Assembly (NCBI RefSeq): GCF_900142675.1 | Contig: NZ_FRBS01000002.1 | Location: 1 to 64,000 of the forward strand | Source: Shouchella rhizosphaerae | GTDB taxonomy: Bacteria; Bacillota; Bacilli; Bacillales; Bacillaceae_D | Reading direction: 5' to 3' | Length of the DNA: 64,000 nt | In this document: one piece after another, positions 30,099 to 41,228 of the stretch | How the letters are laid out: the number at the start of each line of letters is the position of its first letter | Position numbering within the stretch: the first letter of the stretch is position 1 | The notes under the pieces: generated by a model | What the model was told of the DNA's origin: nothing | Database searches by the model: none | Seen by the model: only the letters and a program-made list of their open reading frames with translations | Position numbers and translations under genes: made by a program

Positions 30099-30538
30099 AA
30101 GTCATTTTCACTGAAGATGTAAAAGGGAAAGGCAAAAAAGGCGAATTGAAAGACGTGTCAGAAGGCTATGCCCGCAACTATTTAATCCCTAAAAATTTAG
30201 CTGTGGCAGCTACGTCTGGAAATATAAAAGACCTTGAGGCACAAGAAAAAAGCAAGCAAAAAAAGGCGGAAGCGGAACTTCAAAAAGCGAAAGCAATGAA
30301 AGAAGAGCTTGAAGCGCTCAAGATCGAGATTCCTGCTAAAGCTGGCGAAGGCGGCCGCCTGTTTGGGGCCGTATCGACAAAGCAAATTGCCGAGGCGCTT
30401 GGGAAACAAGGCAAGAAAGTCGATAAACGCAAAATCCAATTGGACGAACCGATTCGTTCTCTCGGCTATACGAAAGTACCGATTAAAATCCACCCAGAAG
30501 TGGTGGCAACGGCTACTGTCCACGTTGTAGAAGCATAG
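30095..30538 (+). CDS. rplI: 50S ribosomal protein L9
   Basis: L9 is an elongated protein of the large subunit with two RNA-binding domains joined by a long helix. The 147-residue product shows [19 protein letters not shown] and [14 protein letters not shown] at the N terminus, a Lys/Glu-rich helix, and [21 protein letters not shown] at the C terminus. It overlaps the end of gdpP by four bases and is followed by a strong terminator. Confidence 0.97.
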   Translation: MKVIFTEDVKGKGKKGELKDVSEGYARNYLIPKNLAVAATSGNIKDLEAQEKSKQKKAEAELQKAKAMKEELEALKIEIPAKAGEGGRLFGAVSTKQIAEALGKQGKKVDKRKIQLDEPIRSLGYTKVPIKIHPEVVATATVHVVEA

Positions 30539-30542
30539 AAAC

Positions 30543-30580
30543 AAAAGGAAGCTGGCTCTCGCTTTGGCCAGCTTCCTTTT
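30543..30580 (+). terminator. Terminator after rplI
   Basis: AAAAGGAAGCTGGC and GCCAGCTTCCTTTT are exact reverse complements around a ten-base loop. Confidence 0.85.
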
Positions 30581-30608
30581 AAGTCAGTTGTAAGGGGGGG
30601 AGAAATGG

Positions 30609-31970
30609 ATGAGTGACCTTTTGACAGAGCGGACGCCGCCACAAAACATTGAAGCAGAGCAGGCCGTGTTAGGTGCGATTTTTCTCGCTGACCATGCGTT
30701 AACGACGGCGAGTGAGCGCCTCATGCCTGAAGATTTTTACCGAGCTAGCCACCAGCGGATTTACGAAGTGATGCTGGACCTCGGTGAAAAGGGGGAGCCT
30801 GTTGATTTAGTCACCGTCACCTCAGAGCTGCAAAACAGAGGGTGGCTGGATGATATTGGCGGCGTCGCTTATTTGGCCGATGTCGCCGAGTCTGTCCCTA
30901 CTGCCGCCAATGTTGAGTATTACAGCCGCATCGTCGAAGAAAAATCGCTTTTACGGCGCCTCATCCGTGTGGCCACCAACATTGCAAAAGAAGGCTATGC
31001 GAGCGAGGATGAAGTCGATGCGATCCTCGACCAAGCAGAGAAAACGATTCTCGAAGTCGCACAGCGGAAAAATACAAGCAGCTTTGTCTCGATTAAAGAT
31101 GTGCTGCTTGAAACGTATGACCAAATCGAAATGTTGCAGCAAACTCGTGGGGAAATTACGGGCATTGCGACTGGTTTTACGGAGCTAGATACAATGACTG
31201 CTGGATTCCAGCGCAACGATCTTATTATCGTCGCAGCCCGTCCGTCAGTAGGGAAAACCGCATTTGCCCTCAACATTGCCCAAAACGTTGCCACAAAAAC
31301 CGATGAAACGGTTGCGATTTTCTCGCTGGAAATGGGAGCGAGCCAGCTCGTCACGCGGATGCTATGTGCAGAAGGGAACATCGATGCCCAGCGGATGCGG
31401 ACTGGCGCCTTGGAGGAAGAGGATTGGCATAAACTATCGATGGCGATGGGGTCTTTGTCGAAAGCAGGCATTTACATCGATGACACCCCTGGCGTGAAAG
31501 TCGGCGAAATTCGTGCCAAATGCCGGCGCCTTAAGCAAGAAAAAGGGCTTGGCATGATTTTGATTGACTACTTGCAGCTCATTCAAGGGAACGGCCGCAG
31601 CGGTGAAAACCGCCAGCAAGAAGTATCGGAAATTTCGCGGACACTTAAAGCGATCGCCCGTGAACTAGAAGTGCCGGTTATTGCCCTGTCGCAATTGTCA
31701 CGGGGCGTCGAATCAAGGCAGGACAAACGCCCAATGATGTCAGACATCCGGGAATCAGGCAGTATTGAACAAGATGCCGACATTGTCGCTTTTCTCTATC
31801 GGGATGACTACTATGATAAAGAAACCGAGAATAAAAATATTATCGAAATTATTATTGCCAAGCAGCGAAACGGCCCCGTTGGGACGGTAGAGCTAGCATT
31901 TGTAAAAGAATACAATAAGTTCGTTAATTTGGACCGGCGCCATGACGAGAACGACATGCCGCCAGGTTAA
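30609..31970 (+). CDS. dnaB: Replicative DNA helicase DnaB (dnaC in B. subtilis)
   Basis: This is the hexameric replicative helicase that unwinds DNA ahead of the fork. The 453-residue protein has the N-terminal DnaB domain (PPQNIEAEQAVLGAIFL) and the RecA-like C-terminal ATPase domain. The latter has Walker A ARPSVGKTAFALNIA, IFSLEMGASQLVTRML, Walker B GMILIDYLQLI and SQLSRGVESR. The ATG at 30609 overlaps an out-of-frame ATG and follows a G-rich SD. B. subtilis calls this gene dnaC. Confidence 0.97.
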   Translation: MSDLLTERTPPQNIEAEQAVLGAIFLADHALTTASERLMPEDFYRASHQRIYEVMLDLGEKGEPVDLVTVTSELQNRGWLDDIGGVAYLADVAESVPTAANVEYYSRIVEEKSLLRRLIRVATNIAKEGYASEDEVDAILDQAEKTILEVAQRKNTSSFVSIKDVLLETYDQIEMLQQTRGEITGIATGFTELDTMTAGFQRNDLIIVAARPSVGKTAFALNIAQNVATKTDETVAIFSLEMGASQLVTRMLCAEGNIDAQRMRTGALEEEDWHKLSMAMGSLSKAGIYIDDTPGVKVGEIRAKCRRLKQEKGLGMILIDYLQLIQGNGRSGENRQQEVSEISRTLKAIARELEVPVIALSQLSRGVESRQDKRPMMSDIRESGSIEQDADIVAFLYRDDYYDKETENKNIIEIIIAKQRNGPVGTVELAFVKEYNKFVNLDRRHDENDMPPG

Positions 31971-31975
31971 CGGAT

Positions 31976-32008
31976 AAAGCTCTCTAAAAGGAGAGCTTTT
32001 TCGTTTTT
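31976..32008 (+). terminator. Terminator after dnaB
   Basis: AAAGCTCTC pairs with GAGAGCTTT around TAAAAG, followed by TTCGTTTTT. Confidence 0.8.
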
Positions 32009-32050
32009 ATACGAATGTTGGGGATTTTTAGTATGGAAATGTTCGTGTCT
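32007..32050. promoter_or_regulatory. Probable PurR operator: two opposed PurBoxes before purA
   Basis: A plus-strand box with core CGAATGTT (32012-32019) and a minus-strand box with core CGAACATT (32045-32038) face each other, with about 18 bases between the 13-base boxes. This agrees with the paired PurBox arrangement of B. subtilis PurR targets, which include purA. The promoter -35 begins just downstream. Confidence 0.6.
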
Positions 32051-32052
32051 AA

Positions 32053-32082
32053 TTGACGCCCCGTAGGCTGACCTGCTATACT
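32053..32082 (+). promoter_or_regulatory. Sigma-A promoter of purA
   Basis: TTGACG (32053-32058), 18-base spacer, TATACT (32077-32082). It is about 35 bases before the start codon. Confidence 0.7.
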
Positions 32083-32099
32083 TACAATGGTTTTTATAG

Positions 32100-33404
<1,305 letters not shown>

Positions 33405-33411
33405 ATGGCAA

Positions 33412-33446
33412 GGGAAAATGCAGGGAAAGCGCCCCTGTATTTTCCC
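33412..33446 (+). terminator. Inverted repeat after purA, probable terminator
   Basis: GGGAAAATGCAGGG pairs with CCCTGTATTTTCCC (14 bases, one G-T pair) around a seven-base loop. The following GCTTATCTTCC is not a clean U-tract. Confidence 0.55.
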
Positions 33447-33492
33447 GCTTATCTTCCATTCAATCGCGCTAAAAAAACTTTTTAAAAAGTAG

Positions 33493-33521
33493 TTGCACAC
33501 CTAGTTTTTATATGCTATTAT
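33493..33521 (+). promoter_or_regulatory. Promoter of the tRNA cluster
   Basis: TTGCAC (33493-33498), 17-base spacer, TATTAT (33516-33521). It is the best promoter before the five tRNA genes. Confidence 0.65.
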
Positions 33522-33593
33522 AAATCTTGTCGCCAAGGGATTTGGGGACAAGCGGTTTGCTTTTTTTGCACCGCCTGCTCGGCTTTTTTAGAG

Positions 33594-33669
33594 GAGCCAT
33601 TAGCTCAGTTGGTAGAGCATCTGACTTTTAATCAGAGGGTCGAAGGTTCGAGTCCTTCATGGCTCACCA
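33594..33669 (+). tRNA. tRNA-Lys (anticodon TTT)
   Basis: The acceptor stem GAGCCAT/ATGGCTC, D arm TAGCTCAGTTGGTAGAGC, anticodon loop CTTTTAA and T arm GGTTCGAGTCC are all present, and CCA is encoded. Confidence 0.97.
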
Positions 33670-33679
33670 TGTTTACAGT

Positions 33680-33751
33680 GGCCCGTTGGTCAAGCGGTTA
33701 AGACACCGCCCTTTCACGGCGGTAACACGGGTTCGAATCCCGTACGGGTCA
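33680..33751 (+). tRNA. tRNA-Glu (anticodon TTC)
   Basis: The acceptor stem GGCCCGT/ACGGGTC, anticodon loop CTTTCAC and T arm GGTTCGAATCC are present. CCA is not encoded. Confidence 0.96.
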
Positions 33752-33774
33752 CTTTTCATATAGATACATATCTT

Positions 33775-33851
33775 GGTCCGGTAGTTCAGTTGGTTAGAAT
33801 GCCTGCCTGTCACGCAGGAGGTCGCGGGTTCGAGTCCCGTCCGGACCGCCA
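33775..33851 (+). tRNA. tRNA-Asp (anticodon GTC)
   Basis: The acceptor stem GGTCCGG/CCGGACC, anticodon loop CTGTCAC and T arm GGTTCGAGTCC are present, and CCA is encoded. Confidence 0.97.
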
Positions 33852-33887
33852 TTTACATCTTGATAAAAAGTCGAAAGAAGCGAAAAT

Positions 33888-33963
<76 letters not shown>

Positions 33964-33966
33964 TTT

Positions 33967-34039
<73 letters not shown>

Positions 34040-34045
34040 TAGCGG

Positions 34046-34084
34046 AAGAACTTTATGTGCGAATGCATATAAGGTTCTTTTTTT
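34046..34084 (+). terminator. Terminator of the tRNA cluster
   Basis: AAGAACTTTATGTGC pairs with GCATATAAGGTTCTT (two G-T pairs) around GAAT, followed by a seven-base T run. Confidence 0.85.
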
Positions 34085-34208
34085 GCATTCTTCTTGGCTT
34101 GCCCGTTTGTGGTAAACTAAGAGATAGGGCAAAACAATTGCCCGGGAAAGAATGTTGTTATTTCTAAATGAAGGATCTTAGAACGACGACCAATCTAGGA
34201 GGATGAGG

Positions 34209-34919
34209 ATGGACAAACATATTCTCGTGGTAGATGATGAAAAGTCGATTGCTGATATATTGAAATTTAACTTGGAGAAGGAAGGCTTTGATGTTACCTG
34301 TGCGTATGATGGGAACGAAGCATTAGAGCGCGTCAAGGAACGGAAGCCTGATTTAATGCTCCTTGATATTATGCTCCCTTATAAAGATGGCATGGAAGTT
34401 TGCCGTGAAGTAAGGAAGCAATACGATTTGCCGATTATCATGTTAACGGCAAAAGACTCGGAAATTGATAAAGTGCTTGGCCTTGAGCTTGGCGCTGATG
34501 ACTATGTCATCAAGCCGTTTAGCACGCGGGAACTGTTGGCACGTGTAAAGGCAAACTTGCGGCGCCAACAAGTCGCTGCTGACGATGCGCCAACCACGCA
34601 AAAAGAAATTACAATTGGCGAGCTATCGATTCTTCCTGAAGCGTATCAAGTAAAAAAACGGGGCGAGCCAGTTGATTTAACGCACCGGGAATTTGAATTG
34701 ATCCATTATCTCGGCAAGCATTTAGGCCAAGTAATGACGCGGGAGCATTTGCTGCAAGCGGTGTGGGGCTATGATTATTTTGGCGATGTGCGCACGGTAG
34801 ACGTAACGGTGCGGCGCTTGCGTGAAAAAGTGGAAGACAACCCAAGCTATCCAAACTGGATTATGACGAGAAGGGGAGTCGGCTACTTCTTGTCGGCGCC
34901 AGAGGGCGAGCAACGGTAA
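34209..34919 (+). CDS. walR: Response regulator WalR (YycF)
   Basis: WalR is the essential OmpR-family regulator of cell-wall hydrolase genes in low-GC Gram-positives. The 236-residue protein has a receiver domain with phospho-acceptor Asp53 ([12 protein letters not shown]), the acidic pocket VVDDE and Lys in KPFSTRELL, and a winged-helix DNA-binding domain ([34 protein letters not shown]). I chose ATG 34209 after AGGAGGATGAGG. walK starts in the base after its stop codon. Confidence 0.97.
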   Translation: MDKHILVVDDEKSIADILKFNLEKEGFDVTCAYDGNEALERVKERKPDLMLLDIMLPYKDGMEVCREVRKQYDLPIIMLTAKDSEIDKVLGLELGADDYVIKPFSTRELLARVKANLRRQQVAADDAPTTQKEITIGELSILPEAYQVKKRGEPVDLTHREFELIHYLGKHLGQVMTREHLLQAVWGYDYFGDVRTVDVTVRRLREKVEDNPSYPNWIMTRRGVGYFLSAPEGEQR

Positions 34920-36758
34920 ATGGAACGCAATGTCGGGTTTTTTAAATCCATTCGCTTTAAACTGATTATTATTTATGTGCTGTTGATTGTATTGGCGATG
35001 CAAATTGTCAGTGTGTACTTTTCCCGGGAACTGGAAAGAAGTTTGCTGGAAAACTATGAAACACTGTTAAATGACCGCTTAAATGTGCTGTCTTTAAGTG
35101 TCGGCCAAGAATTGCAAGAAGACCCAGAAGAACGGGACCTTGATACGCTTGTACGCAACGCTTTTCCGCAAAACGATGAGAATACACGCAAAGGGAAAGC
35201 ACAAGTGATTGGCTATAATAGCGTTGTGCTGGCAAGCTCTTCCGACGAAGACGCCAACATCATTGACCAACAGACTGACCAAACGATTGTGAAGCGCGCC
35301 TTAACCGGGACGCCGACGTATGAATTCCAAGAGCGGATCAACCAAGAAGACCAAGAGCGCTACATTATTAAAGCACACCCCGTTCGTTCCAATGAAGATG
35401 GCACTGGCGAAATTCTCGGTGCTGTTTACATTGAAGCGTCAATTGAAGGGGTCAGCAAGCAAGCACAAGCGATCAACCGCATTTTTATATCGGCGACAGG
35501 CATTGCAATGGTGGTAACGTTCTTGGTGATCATACTACTGGCCCGAACGATCACGATGCCGATTCTTGACATGCGTCGGCAAGCGCTCCGCATGAGCCAT
35601 GGCGATTTTTCGAGGCAAGTCCGTGTCTACAGTACCGATGAGTTAGGCCAACTTGCCACTGCATTTAACGAGCTGACGAACAGGCTCCATGACACGACGT
35701 TAATGAGGGACAGGGAGCAGAAGCGTTTGCGTTCGGTGTTGGCCCACATGACGGATGGCGTGATTGCGACAGACCAAAGTGGCTTGATTATATTAATGAA
35801 CCGGCGAGCTGAAGAACTGTTAGGCATCCCGTTAAAGCATGTGCTGCGCAGGCCGATTATGAACGTGCTGCGCATGGAAGAGGAAGTGAGCATTTTTGAG
35901 CTCTACGAAAGGAACGAGCCATTGCTCCTTGACCTGAGCACAGGCGAAGAGCCGATTATGCTTGAAGTGAACTTTTCAGCGATTCAAGAAGATGAAGGCC
36001 CCTTTAATGGCTTGATTGCGGTCCTTCACGATGTAACCGAGAAAGAGAAAATTGAAAATGAGCGGCGCGAATTTGTCGCCAATGTGTCACATGAATTGCG
36101 GACGCCGCTGACAACGATGAAAAGCTATCTAGAAGCGTTAGCAGACGGGGCGATGCAAGATGAGGACATTGCACCGCGCTTTTTAGAGGTAACGCAAAAG
36201 GAAACGGACCGGATGATCCGCCTTGTCAATGATTTGCTCCAGCTGTCCAAAATTGACTCAAACGATTACCGTCTCGACTTGCATTGGGTGGAGCTTGGTG
36301 CCTTTTTGCATAGCATTGTCGAACGGTTTGAAATGGTCGTCAAGGACAAAAACATTGATTTTCACCGCCATATTGCGAAACAGCCAACTTATGTCAAAAT
36401 CGATACCGATAAAATGACTCAAGTGCTGGACAACATCTTATCGAATGCAATTAAATACTCTCCGTCTGGGGGCAATGTGACCATTACCCTCCTCCATCAA
36501 GGAAACAAAGCACGGATTAGTATTGCCGATGAAGGGTTAGGCATTCCAGCTGAGTCACAAGATAAGATTTTTGAGCGGTTCTATCGAGTGGACAAAGCTC
36601 GGGCGCGGAATGTTGGAGGGACAGGTCTCGGCCTTGCGATTGCGAGCGAGTATGTCCACGCCCATGAAGGCGATATTTGGGTCCATAGTGAATACAATGA
36701 AGGCACGACCATTTATATCACGTTGCCTTACTCGACATTCAAAGGAGGAACAATGTGA
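34920..36758 (+). CDS. walK: Sensor histidine kinase WalK (YycG)
   Basis: WalK senses cell-wall status and phosphorylates WalR. The 612-residue protein has a first membrane helix near residues 12-30, an extracellular sensor of about 150 residues, a second helix, and a HAMP domain (MRRQALRMSHGDFS). It continues with a PAS domain (VIATDQSGLIILMNRRAEELLG), the phospho-acceptor His391 (ANVSHELRTPLTTMKSYLEA) and an ATPase domain (NILSNAIKYSP, GTGLGLAIASEY). Two extracytoplasmic regulators, walH and walI, follow, overlapping by four bases. Confidence 0.97.
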   Translation: MERNVGFFKSIRFKLIIIYVLLIVLAMQIVSVYFSRELERSLLENYETLLNDRLNVLSLSVGQELQEDPEERDLDTLVRNAFPQNDENTRKGKAQVIGYNSVVLASSSDEDANIIDQQTDQTIVKRALTGTPTYEFQERINQEDQERYIIKAHPVRSNEDGTGEILGAVYIEASIEGVSKQAQAINRIFISATGIAMVVTFLVIILLARTITMPILDMRRQALRMSHGDFSRQVRVYSTDELGQLATAFNELTNRLHDTTLMRDREQKRLRSVLAHMTDGVIATDQSGLIILMNRRAEELLGIPLKHVLRRPIMNVLRMEEEVSIFELYERNEPLLLDLSTGEEPIMLEVNFSAIQEDEGPFNGLIAVLHDVTEKEKIENERREFVANVSHELRTPLTTMKSYLEALADGAMQDEDIAPRFLEVTQKETDRMIRLVNDLLQLSKIDSNDYRLDLHWVELGAFLHSIVERFEMVVKDKNIDFHRHIAKQPTYVKIDTDKMTQVLDNILSNAIKYSPSGGNVTITLLHQGNKARISIADEGLGIPAESQDKIFERFYRVDKARARNVGGTGLGLAIASEYVHAHEGDIWVHSEYNEGTTIYITLPYSTFKGGTM

Positions 36759-38086
36759 GGTACGAACAGTTTAAAACTGTCGCGTTAATTGCCTTAATTG
36801 GTCTAAGTTTATTTTTCACGTACCAATTGTGGACGTTCCAACCAAATATCGAAGCATTAGAAGATAGCTCCAACGTGCAAACCGAAGAAATGTTTGGCAC
36901 AGAACGGGACCCAGTTGAGCTGATTGCCCCTGAACAAATCGTGCTGCACAGCTCTGAAGGGACGTATGCACTCGTAAAAAATGGCTCTTCGTATTTTTCT
37001 CACGTAGTGGAGCAATTGTTTGCCGAAGGGCAACTGCAATCAATTAACCGCGACTATGAAGACATCTCCGCCGTAAGTGGAATTGAATTGATTTTTCCCG
37101 ATGCAGTACCGAAAGAATTTGTACTGAAACAATTCGGGATCGAACAAGAAGATTTTCGCTTCAATTTAAATGCCATCGATCGGATGTTTGTCTATGTTAG
37201 CCCTTATGACGGCGGGGTCAATATTCAATTTGCCTCATTGGAAAATGAAAGCTTATTTACGGTTGGCTCTGCGATGGATCCTGAGTTCCTTACTGATTTG
37301 CTCGAATCGGGAGAGGAAGCAGACATCGAAGAGGCTGTGATCGTGAAGCAGAAGGATGATGACAACAAATTGCTGCAAAACCGGCTGTACGTCAGCACTG
37401 AACCGCAAAAAGTAAGAGAAAAGCAGTATGAGCTTGCCCGTCTAGACATAGGGCAAATCAACCAGCGTTTGTTCAGCGGCGCTTCTGATGTCCCCCGGCA
37501 AAACCAGCTGGATGGCCAAAATGTCTACACCGATGGGAGCCGGATTGTTACGATTGACCAACGGCTACAGTATTTAAGCTACAGCTATCCGTTTGCAGCA
37601 GACGGCATTGATACAAACAACCGCCACATTATTGAGACTGCGGCTGAATTTGTCAATTTAAACGGCGGCTGGACCGATGACTATAAGGCGATCAGTTGGG
37701 CGGCCAGGGAAAATAGCGAAACCGTTGATTTCCGGATGATGATTGACGGCATTCCTGTTTTTGGCCGCAGCAACAGCGACAACAAAGACAGGATGAAAAT
37801 AACCGTCAGCCGCTCAGGCACACAAGTGATCCAATTCGAACGGCCACTCTTTCATTTAGTCGGGGCTCCGCTTCAAGACCCTGAAGTGGAAGTCCCGTCA
37901 GGAGAAGCAGCTGTAGAAGCGTTAAAGGCCGCAACGTCGGTCAACTGGGACGATGTCACGGACATCCGGCTTGGCTACAGGGCCGATATGGAGAACAACT
38001 CAAATGCCAATTTTGTGCCGACGTGGTATTATGAAAGCCAAAATACGTGGAAAAGAGTCCCGTTTGATGAGGAGTACAAACAATGA
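36755..38086 (+). CDS. walH: WalK regulator WalH (YycH)
   Basis: WalH is a membrane-anchored extracytoplasmic protein that, with WalI, restrains or tunes WalK in B. subtilis. The 443-residue protein has one N-terminal membrane helix (FKTVALIALIGLSLFFTYQL) and a large outer domain. It starts at GTG 36755, overlapping the walK stop, with SD AGGAGG. Its own end overlaps walI by four bases, consistent with a single translational block. Confidence 0.92.
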   Translation: MRYEQFKTVALIALIGLSLFFTYQLWTFQPNIEALEDSSNVQTEEMFGTERDPVELIAPEQIVLHSSEGTYALVKNGSSYFSHVVEQLFAEGQLQSINRDYEDISAVSGIELIFPDAVPKEFVLKQFGIEQEDFRFNLNAIDRMFVYVSPYDGGVNIQFASLENESLFTVGSAMDPEFLTDLLESGEEADIEEAVIVKQKDDDNKLLQNRLYVSTEPQKVREKQYELARLDIGQINQRLFSGASDVPRQNQLDGQNVYTDGSRIVTIDQRLQYLSYSYPFAADGIDTNNRHIIETAAEFVNLNGGWTDDYKAISWAARENSETVDFRMMIDGIPVFGRSNSDNKDRMKITVSRSGTQVIQFERPLFHLVGAPLQDPEVEVPSGEAAVEALKAATSVNWDDVTDIRLGYRADMENNSNANFVPTWYYESQNTWKRVPFDEEYKQ

Positions 38087-38979
38087 ATTGGAGTCGGGCC
38101 AAATCCATTTTTATTGTCACGTTTTTGCTGTTAAACGTCTTTTTAGGCATACAGTTGCTGGACAAAATTCAACAAGTGCCTGATATTGAGCAATCAAGCG
38201 ACATCGAAAAGCGGCTTGCCGATAACAACATCTCTCTCCCGTCGAAAGAAATCGACATTGCTGGCGCGAAAGGCGTTGTCCTTGAAGGAAGCTGGACAAC
38301 CTTTTCAGAAGCAGAGCTAGACGGTCTTACAGGGCAGACGGCGACGTTGTCCCAATCACGGGAACTGATTAAAGCGGCTTTTGACGAACCGATTGACCTA
38401 TCGGATATTCCTGGAAACGACAACAACAAAGCAGCGGAACAAACCGACTATGCCGCTTTTTTAGCACAGCATATTTTGCATGGGTATGACTATGTGTTTG
38501 CAAGGCGAGAAGGATCGTACCTTTATTTTAACCAGCTATATAACCAAAGCGAAACATTCGTTAACGAGGACGCCCCTCTCATTTTAGAACTCGATGAAGA
38601 CGACAAGGTCATTGGCTACACACAGCGCCATTTCACCTTTGAGGAAAACCCAGATGAACGGAAAATGATTACGTACATGGAAGCAGTCGAAACGCTGCTA
38701 AACAACCATTTTATTAAAAGAAACAATAGCATTGTTGAAATTGATTTTGGCTATTATAGCCTAGCGGAACAAACGCCGCGTTTCTTTTCGCCTATGTGGG
38801 AAGTGACAGTGAAACGCAACAATGATGAGGAAGACGATGTACGCATTTATTTAGTGAATGCCATTTTAGGCGAACAACATCAGTGGTATCCTGATGAAAA
38901 CCAAGCGATTGATGGAGAAACGCCTGAATTAGAAGAACCAAGTACAGACGAAATGAACGAAGCGGGCAGCACGCCTTAA
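38083..38979 (+). CDS. walI: WalK regulator WalI (YycI)
   Basis: WalI is the partner of WalH. The 298-residue protein has one N-terminal membrane helix (SIFIVTFLLLNVFLGIQLL) and an outer domain of the YycI type, with TPRFFSPMWEVTV near the C terminus. The C-terminal tail is rich in Glu, Pro and Thr. ATG 38083 overlaps the walH stop. Confidence 0.92.
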   Translation: MNWSRAKSIFIVTFLLLNVFLGIQLLDKIQQVPDIEQSSDIEKRLADNNISLPSKEIDIAGAKGVVLEGSWTTFSEAELDGLTGQTATLSQSRELIKAAFDEPIDLSDIPGNDNNKAAEQTDYAAFLAQHILHGYDYVFARREGSYLYFNQLYNQSETFVNEDAPLILELDEDDKVIGYTQRHFTFEENPDERKMITYMEAVETLLNNHFIKRNNSIVEIDFGYYSLAEQTPRFFSPMWEVTVKRNNDEEDDVRIYLVNAILGEQHQWYPDENQAIDGETPELEEPSTDEMNEAGSTP

Positions 38980-39004
38980 AGTGTGGAAATGAGGGGGAAA
39001 CTAG

Positions 39005-39799
39005 ATGAGTATGCGGTTCAGCGTGCTGGCCAGTGGCAGTACGGGAAACGCGATGTATGTCGAAACGGCATCGCAGCGCCTTTTAATTGATGCCGGACTA
39101 ACAGGGAAAAAACTGGACGAGCTGTTCCAGAAAATTGACCGCAACCCAAAAGACATTGATGCGCTGCTTGTCACCCATGAACATAGCGACCATATTAAAG
39201 GAGTCGGCGTTTTTGCCAGAAAGCATCAAGTGCCGATTTATGCGAACGCAAAAACGTGGAAAGCGATGGAGAAACAGCTCGGGCAGTTGTCTCTTGACCA
39301 AAAGTTTGAGTTCGGCCGGGAGACAGTCAAGCAGTTTGGCGACATAGAAGTCGAGTCATTTGGCGTCTCCCACGATGCAGCTGAACCGATGTTTTTTGTC
39401 TTCCGCCACGAAGGCAAGAAACTCGTTTTAGCGACCGATATGGGCTATGTGAGCGAACGAATTAAAAAGACCGTTGCAGGCGCCGATACGTACGTGTTTG
39501 AGTCCAACCATGATATGAACATGCTCCGTGTCGGCCGCTACCCGTGGAACGTCAAACGCCGGATTTTAAGCGATTTAGGCCATGTGTCCAACGAAGATGC
39601 AGCAATGGCGTTGACCGATGTCGTCGAGGACAAACAAGCCAACATCTACTTAGCCCATTTAAGCCTCGACAACAATATGAAAGAATTAGCGCATATGACA
39701 GTCAAGCAAGTGTTAGAGCAAGAAGGGCATAAAGTCGGCGAAACGCTGCGTCTATACGATACGGACCCTTATCACCCTACCCCCCTCTCGATCGTTTAA
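39005..39799 (+). CDS. walJ: Metallo-beta-lactamase fold protein WalJ (YycJ)
   Basis: WalJ is a cytosolic metallo-beta-lactamase-fold protein of 264 residues, normally the last member of the wal operon and described as a nuclease linked to DNA metabolism. The metal-binding motif THEHSDH is clear, followed by [22 protein letters not shown] and [10 protein letters not shown]. The start has SD GAGGGGG and lies 25 bases after walI. Confidence 0.93.
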   Translation: MSMRFSVLASGSTGNAMYVETASQRLLIDAGLTGKKLDELFQKIDRNPKDIDALLVTHEHSDHIKGVGVFARKHQVPIYANAKTWKAMEKQLGQLSLDQKFEFGRETVKQFGDIEVESFGVSHDAAEPMFFVFRHEGKKLVLATDMGYVSERIKKTVAGADTYVFESNHDMNMLRVGRYPWNVKRRILSDLGHVSNEDAAMALTDVVEDKQANIYLAHLSLDNNMKELAHMTVKQVLEQEGHKVGETLRLYDTDPYHPTPLSIV

Positions 39800-39999
39800 A
39801 AAGGGGCGAAAGCGTAAATAAATAGAAAGAACCTACAGTATTCGTTTTTTTATCAAACTTCCGCAACAGTTATCGATAATTGTTAAACGAAGGTCAAAAA
39901 TCGTTGAAATGCCCGCAAATGCCTAGACCATCAGGCGAACAGGGGTATAATAAAGATACATAGAACGAATACGACTGTTTAGAGGGAAGGGGTATAATC

Positions 40000-41220
40000 A
40001 TGGGCTACTATGATGACCAGCAAGAAACGCGCTACCGTGAGCCAAATAAGAGCTCAAAAAAAGTGGCTGGTTTGTCCGCGTTTGGCGGCGCCATCATTGG
40101 CGGTGCGCTTGTGTTAATTGCTTCACCCATTATGTCGAGCCTCGGCCTTGGCATAGATGATTCAGCAAGCGAAAACAACAACGCCAACACAGAACCGAAT
40201 ACCGAGCAAAACGCCGAGAATGTTATTAACCTTGACGTCAATTCAGCGGTCACAGACGTTGTAAGCAAAGTATCCGATGCAGTCGTCGGCGTCATTAACA
40301 TGCAGCAAGCCAATATGTTCGGATCAAATGAAACAGGCGAAACAGGCACAGGATCTGGTGTGGTTTATAAGAAAGAAGGCGACTCGGCATTCATTGTTAC
40401 CAATAACCATGTCATTGAAGGCGCTTCGGAAATTGAAGTTGCTTTAACCGACGGCACTCGTGTTCCAGCAACACTTGTAGGCCACGATGAACTAACAGAC
40501 TTAGCTGTCCTCGAAATTGACGGCGAAAACGTCACGACCGTTGCCGAGTTTGGCAATTCCGATGAATTAAGCGTCGGCGAACCAGCCATTGCGATAGGCA
40601 ACCCACTCGGTCTTGAATTTGCCGGCAGCGTCACACAAGGTATTATTAGCGCGACAGAACGAAGCATCCCCGTCGACTTGAGCGGCAATGGCCAAATTGA
40701 TTGGAATGCAGAAGTGCTGCAAACAGACGCAGCGATTAATCCCGGGAACAGCGGCGGCGCACTTATTAACATTAACGGCGAAGTTATCGGGATTAACTCG
40801 ATGAAAATTTCCGGCGGTGCAGAAGGATTAGGCTTTGCGATCCCTTCTTCCATCGTGCAGCCAACCATTAGCGATTTAGAACAATACGGCGAAGTGCGGC
40901 GCCCAACACTCGGCATCACATTACGCTCACTCAATGAACTGCCAAGTTCCGCTCTCCAAGGAACGTTGAACTTGCCTGAAGACGTGACAGAGGGAATCGT
41001 CGTCGTTGGCGTCCAAAACGGCAGCGCTGCAGCCGATGCAGGCCTGCAAGAACGAGACGTCATCGTCGAAATTGACGGCAAAGCGATTGAAAACCCACAA
41101 GACTTGCGCAAACTCTTATACGCTGAACGCTCCATCGGCGACACCATTTCCGTCACACTCTACCGTGACGGCGACAAACAAACAATCGATGTCACCCTTG
41201 AAGAACAAAGCGACGTATAA
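40000..41220 (+). CDS. htrC: Membrane-anchored serine protease HtrA-like (YycK/HtrC)
   Basis: This is a DegP/HtrA-type protease that handles misfolded proteins outside the membrane. The 406-residue protein has a short cytosolic N terminus, one membrane helix (about 25-45), a low-complexity Asn/Glu linker, a trypsin-like domain with triad His137 (TNNHVIEG), Asp167 (ELTDLAVLEI) and Ser251 (GNSGGAL), and a C-terminal PDZ domain. The start has SD GGAAGGGG. A 200-base gap and probable promoter separate it from walJ. In B. subtilis the gene at this place is yycK/htrC. Confidence 0.93.
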   Translation: MGYYDDQQETRYREPNKSSKKVAGLSAFGGAIIGGALVLIASPIMSSLGLGIDDSASENNNANTEPNTEQNAENVINLDVNSAVTDVVSKVSDAVVGVINMQQANMFGSNETGETGTGSGVVYKKEGDSAFIVTNNHVIEGASEIEVALTDGTRVPATLVGHDELTDLAVLEIDGENVTTVAEFGNSDELSVGEPAIAIGNPLGLEFAGSVTQGIISATERSIPVDLSGNGQIDWNAEVLQTDAAINPGNSGGALININGEVIGINSMKISGGAEGLGFAIPSSIVQPTISDLEQYGEVRRPTLGITLRSLNELPSSALQGTLNLPEDVTEGIVVVGVQNGSAAADAGLQERDVIVEIDGKAIENPQDLRKLLYAERSIGDTISVTLYRDGDKQTIDVTLEEQSDV

Positions 41221-41228
41221 ACAAATCC

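Noticed and set aside
40365-41156. Long minus-strand reading frame of 263 codons opposite htrC
   Set aside because: It is the mirror of a clearly coding protease gene, has Ser/Pro-rich low-complexity translation typical of antisense frames, and lacks an SD.
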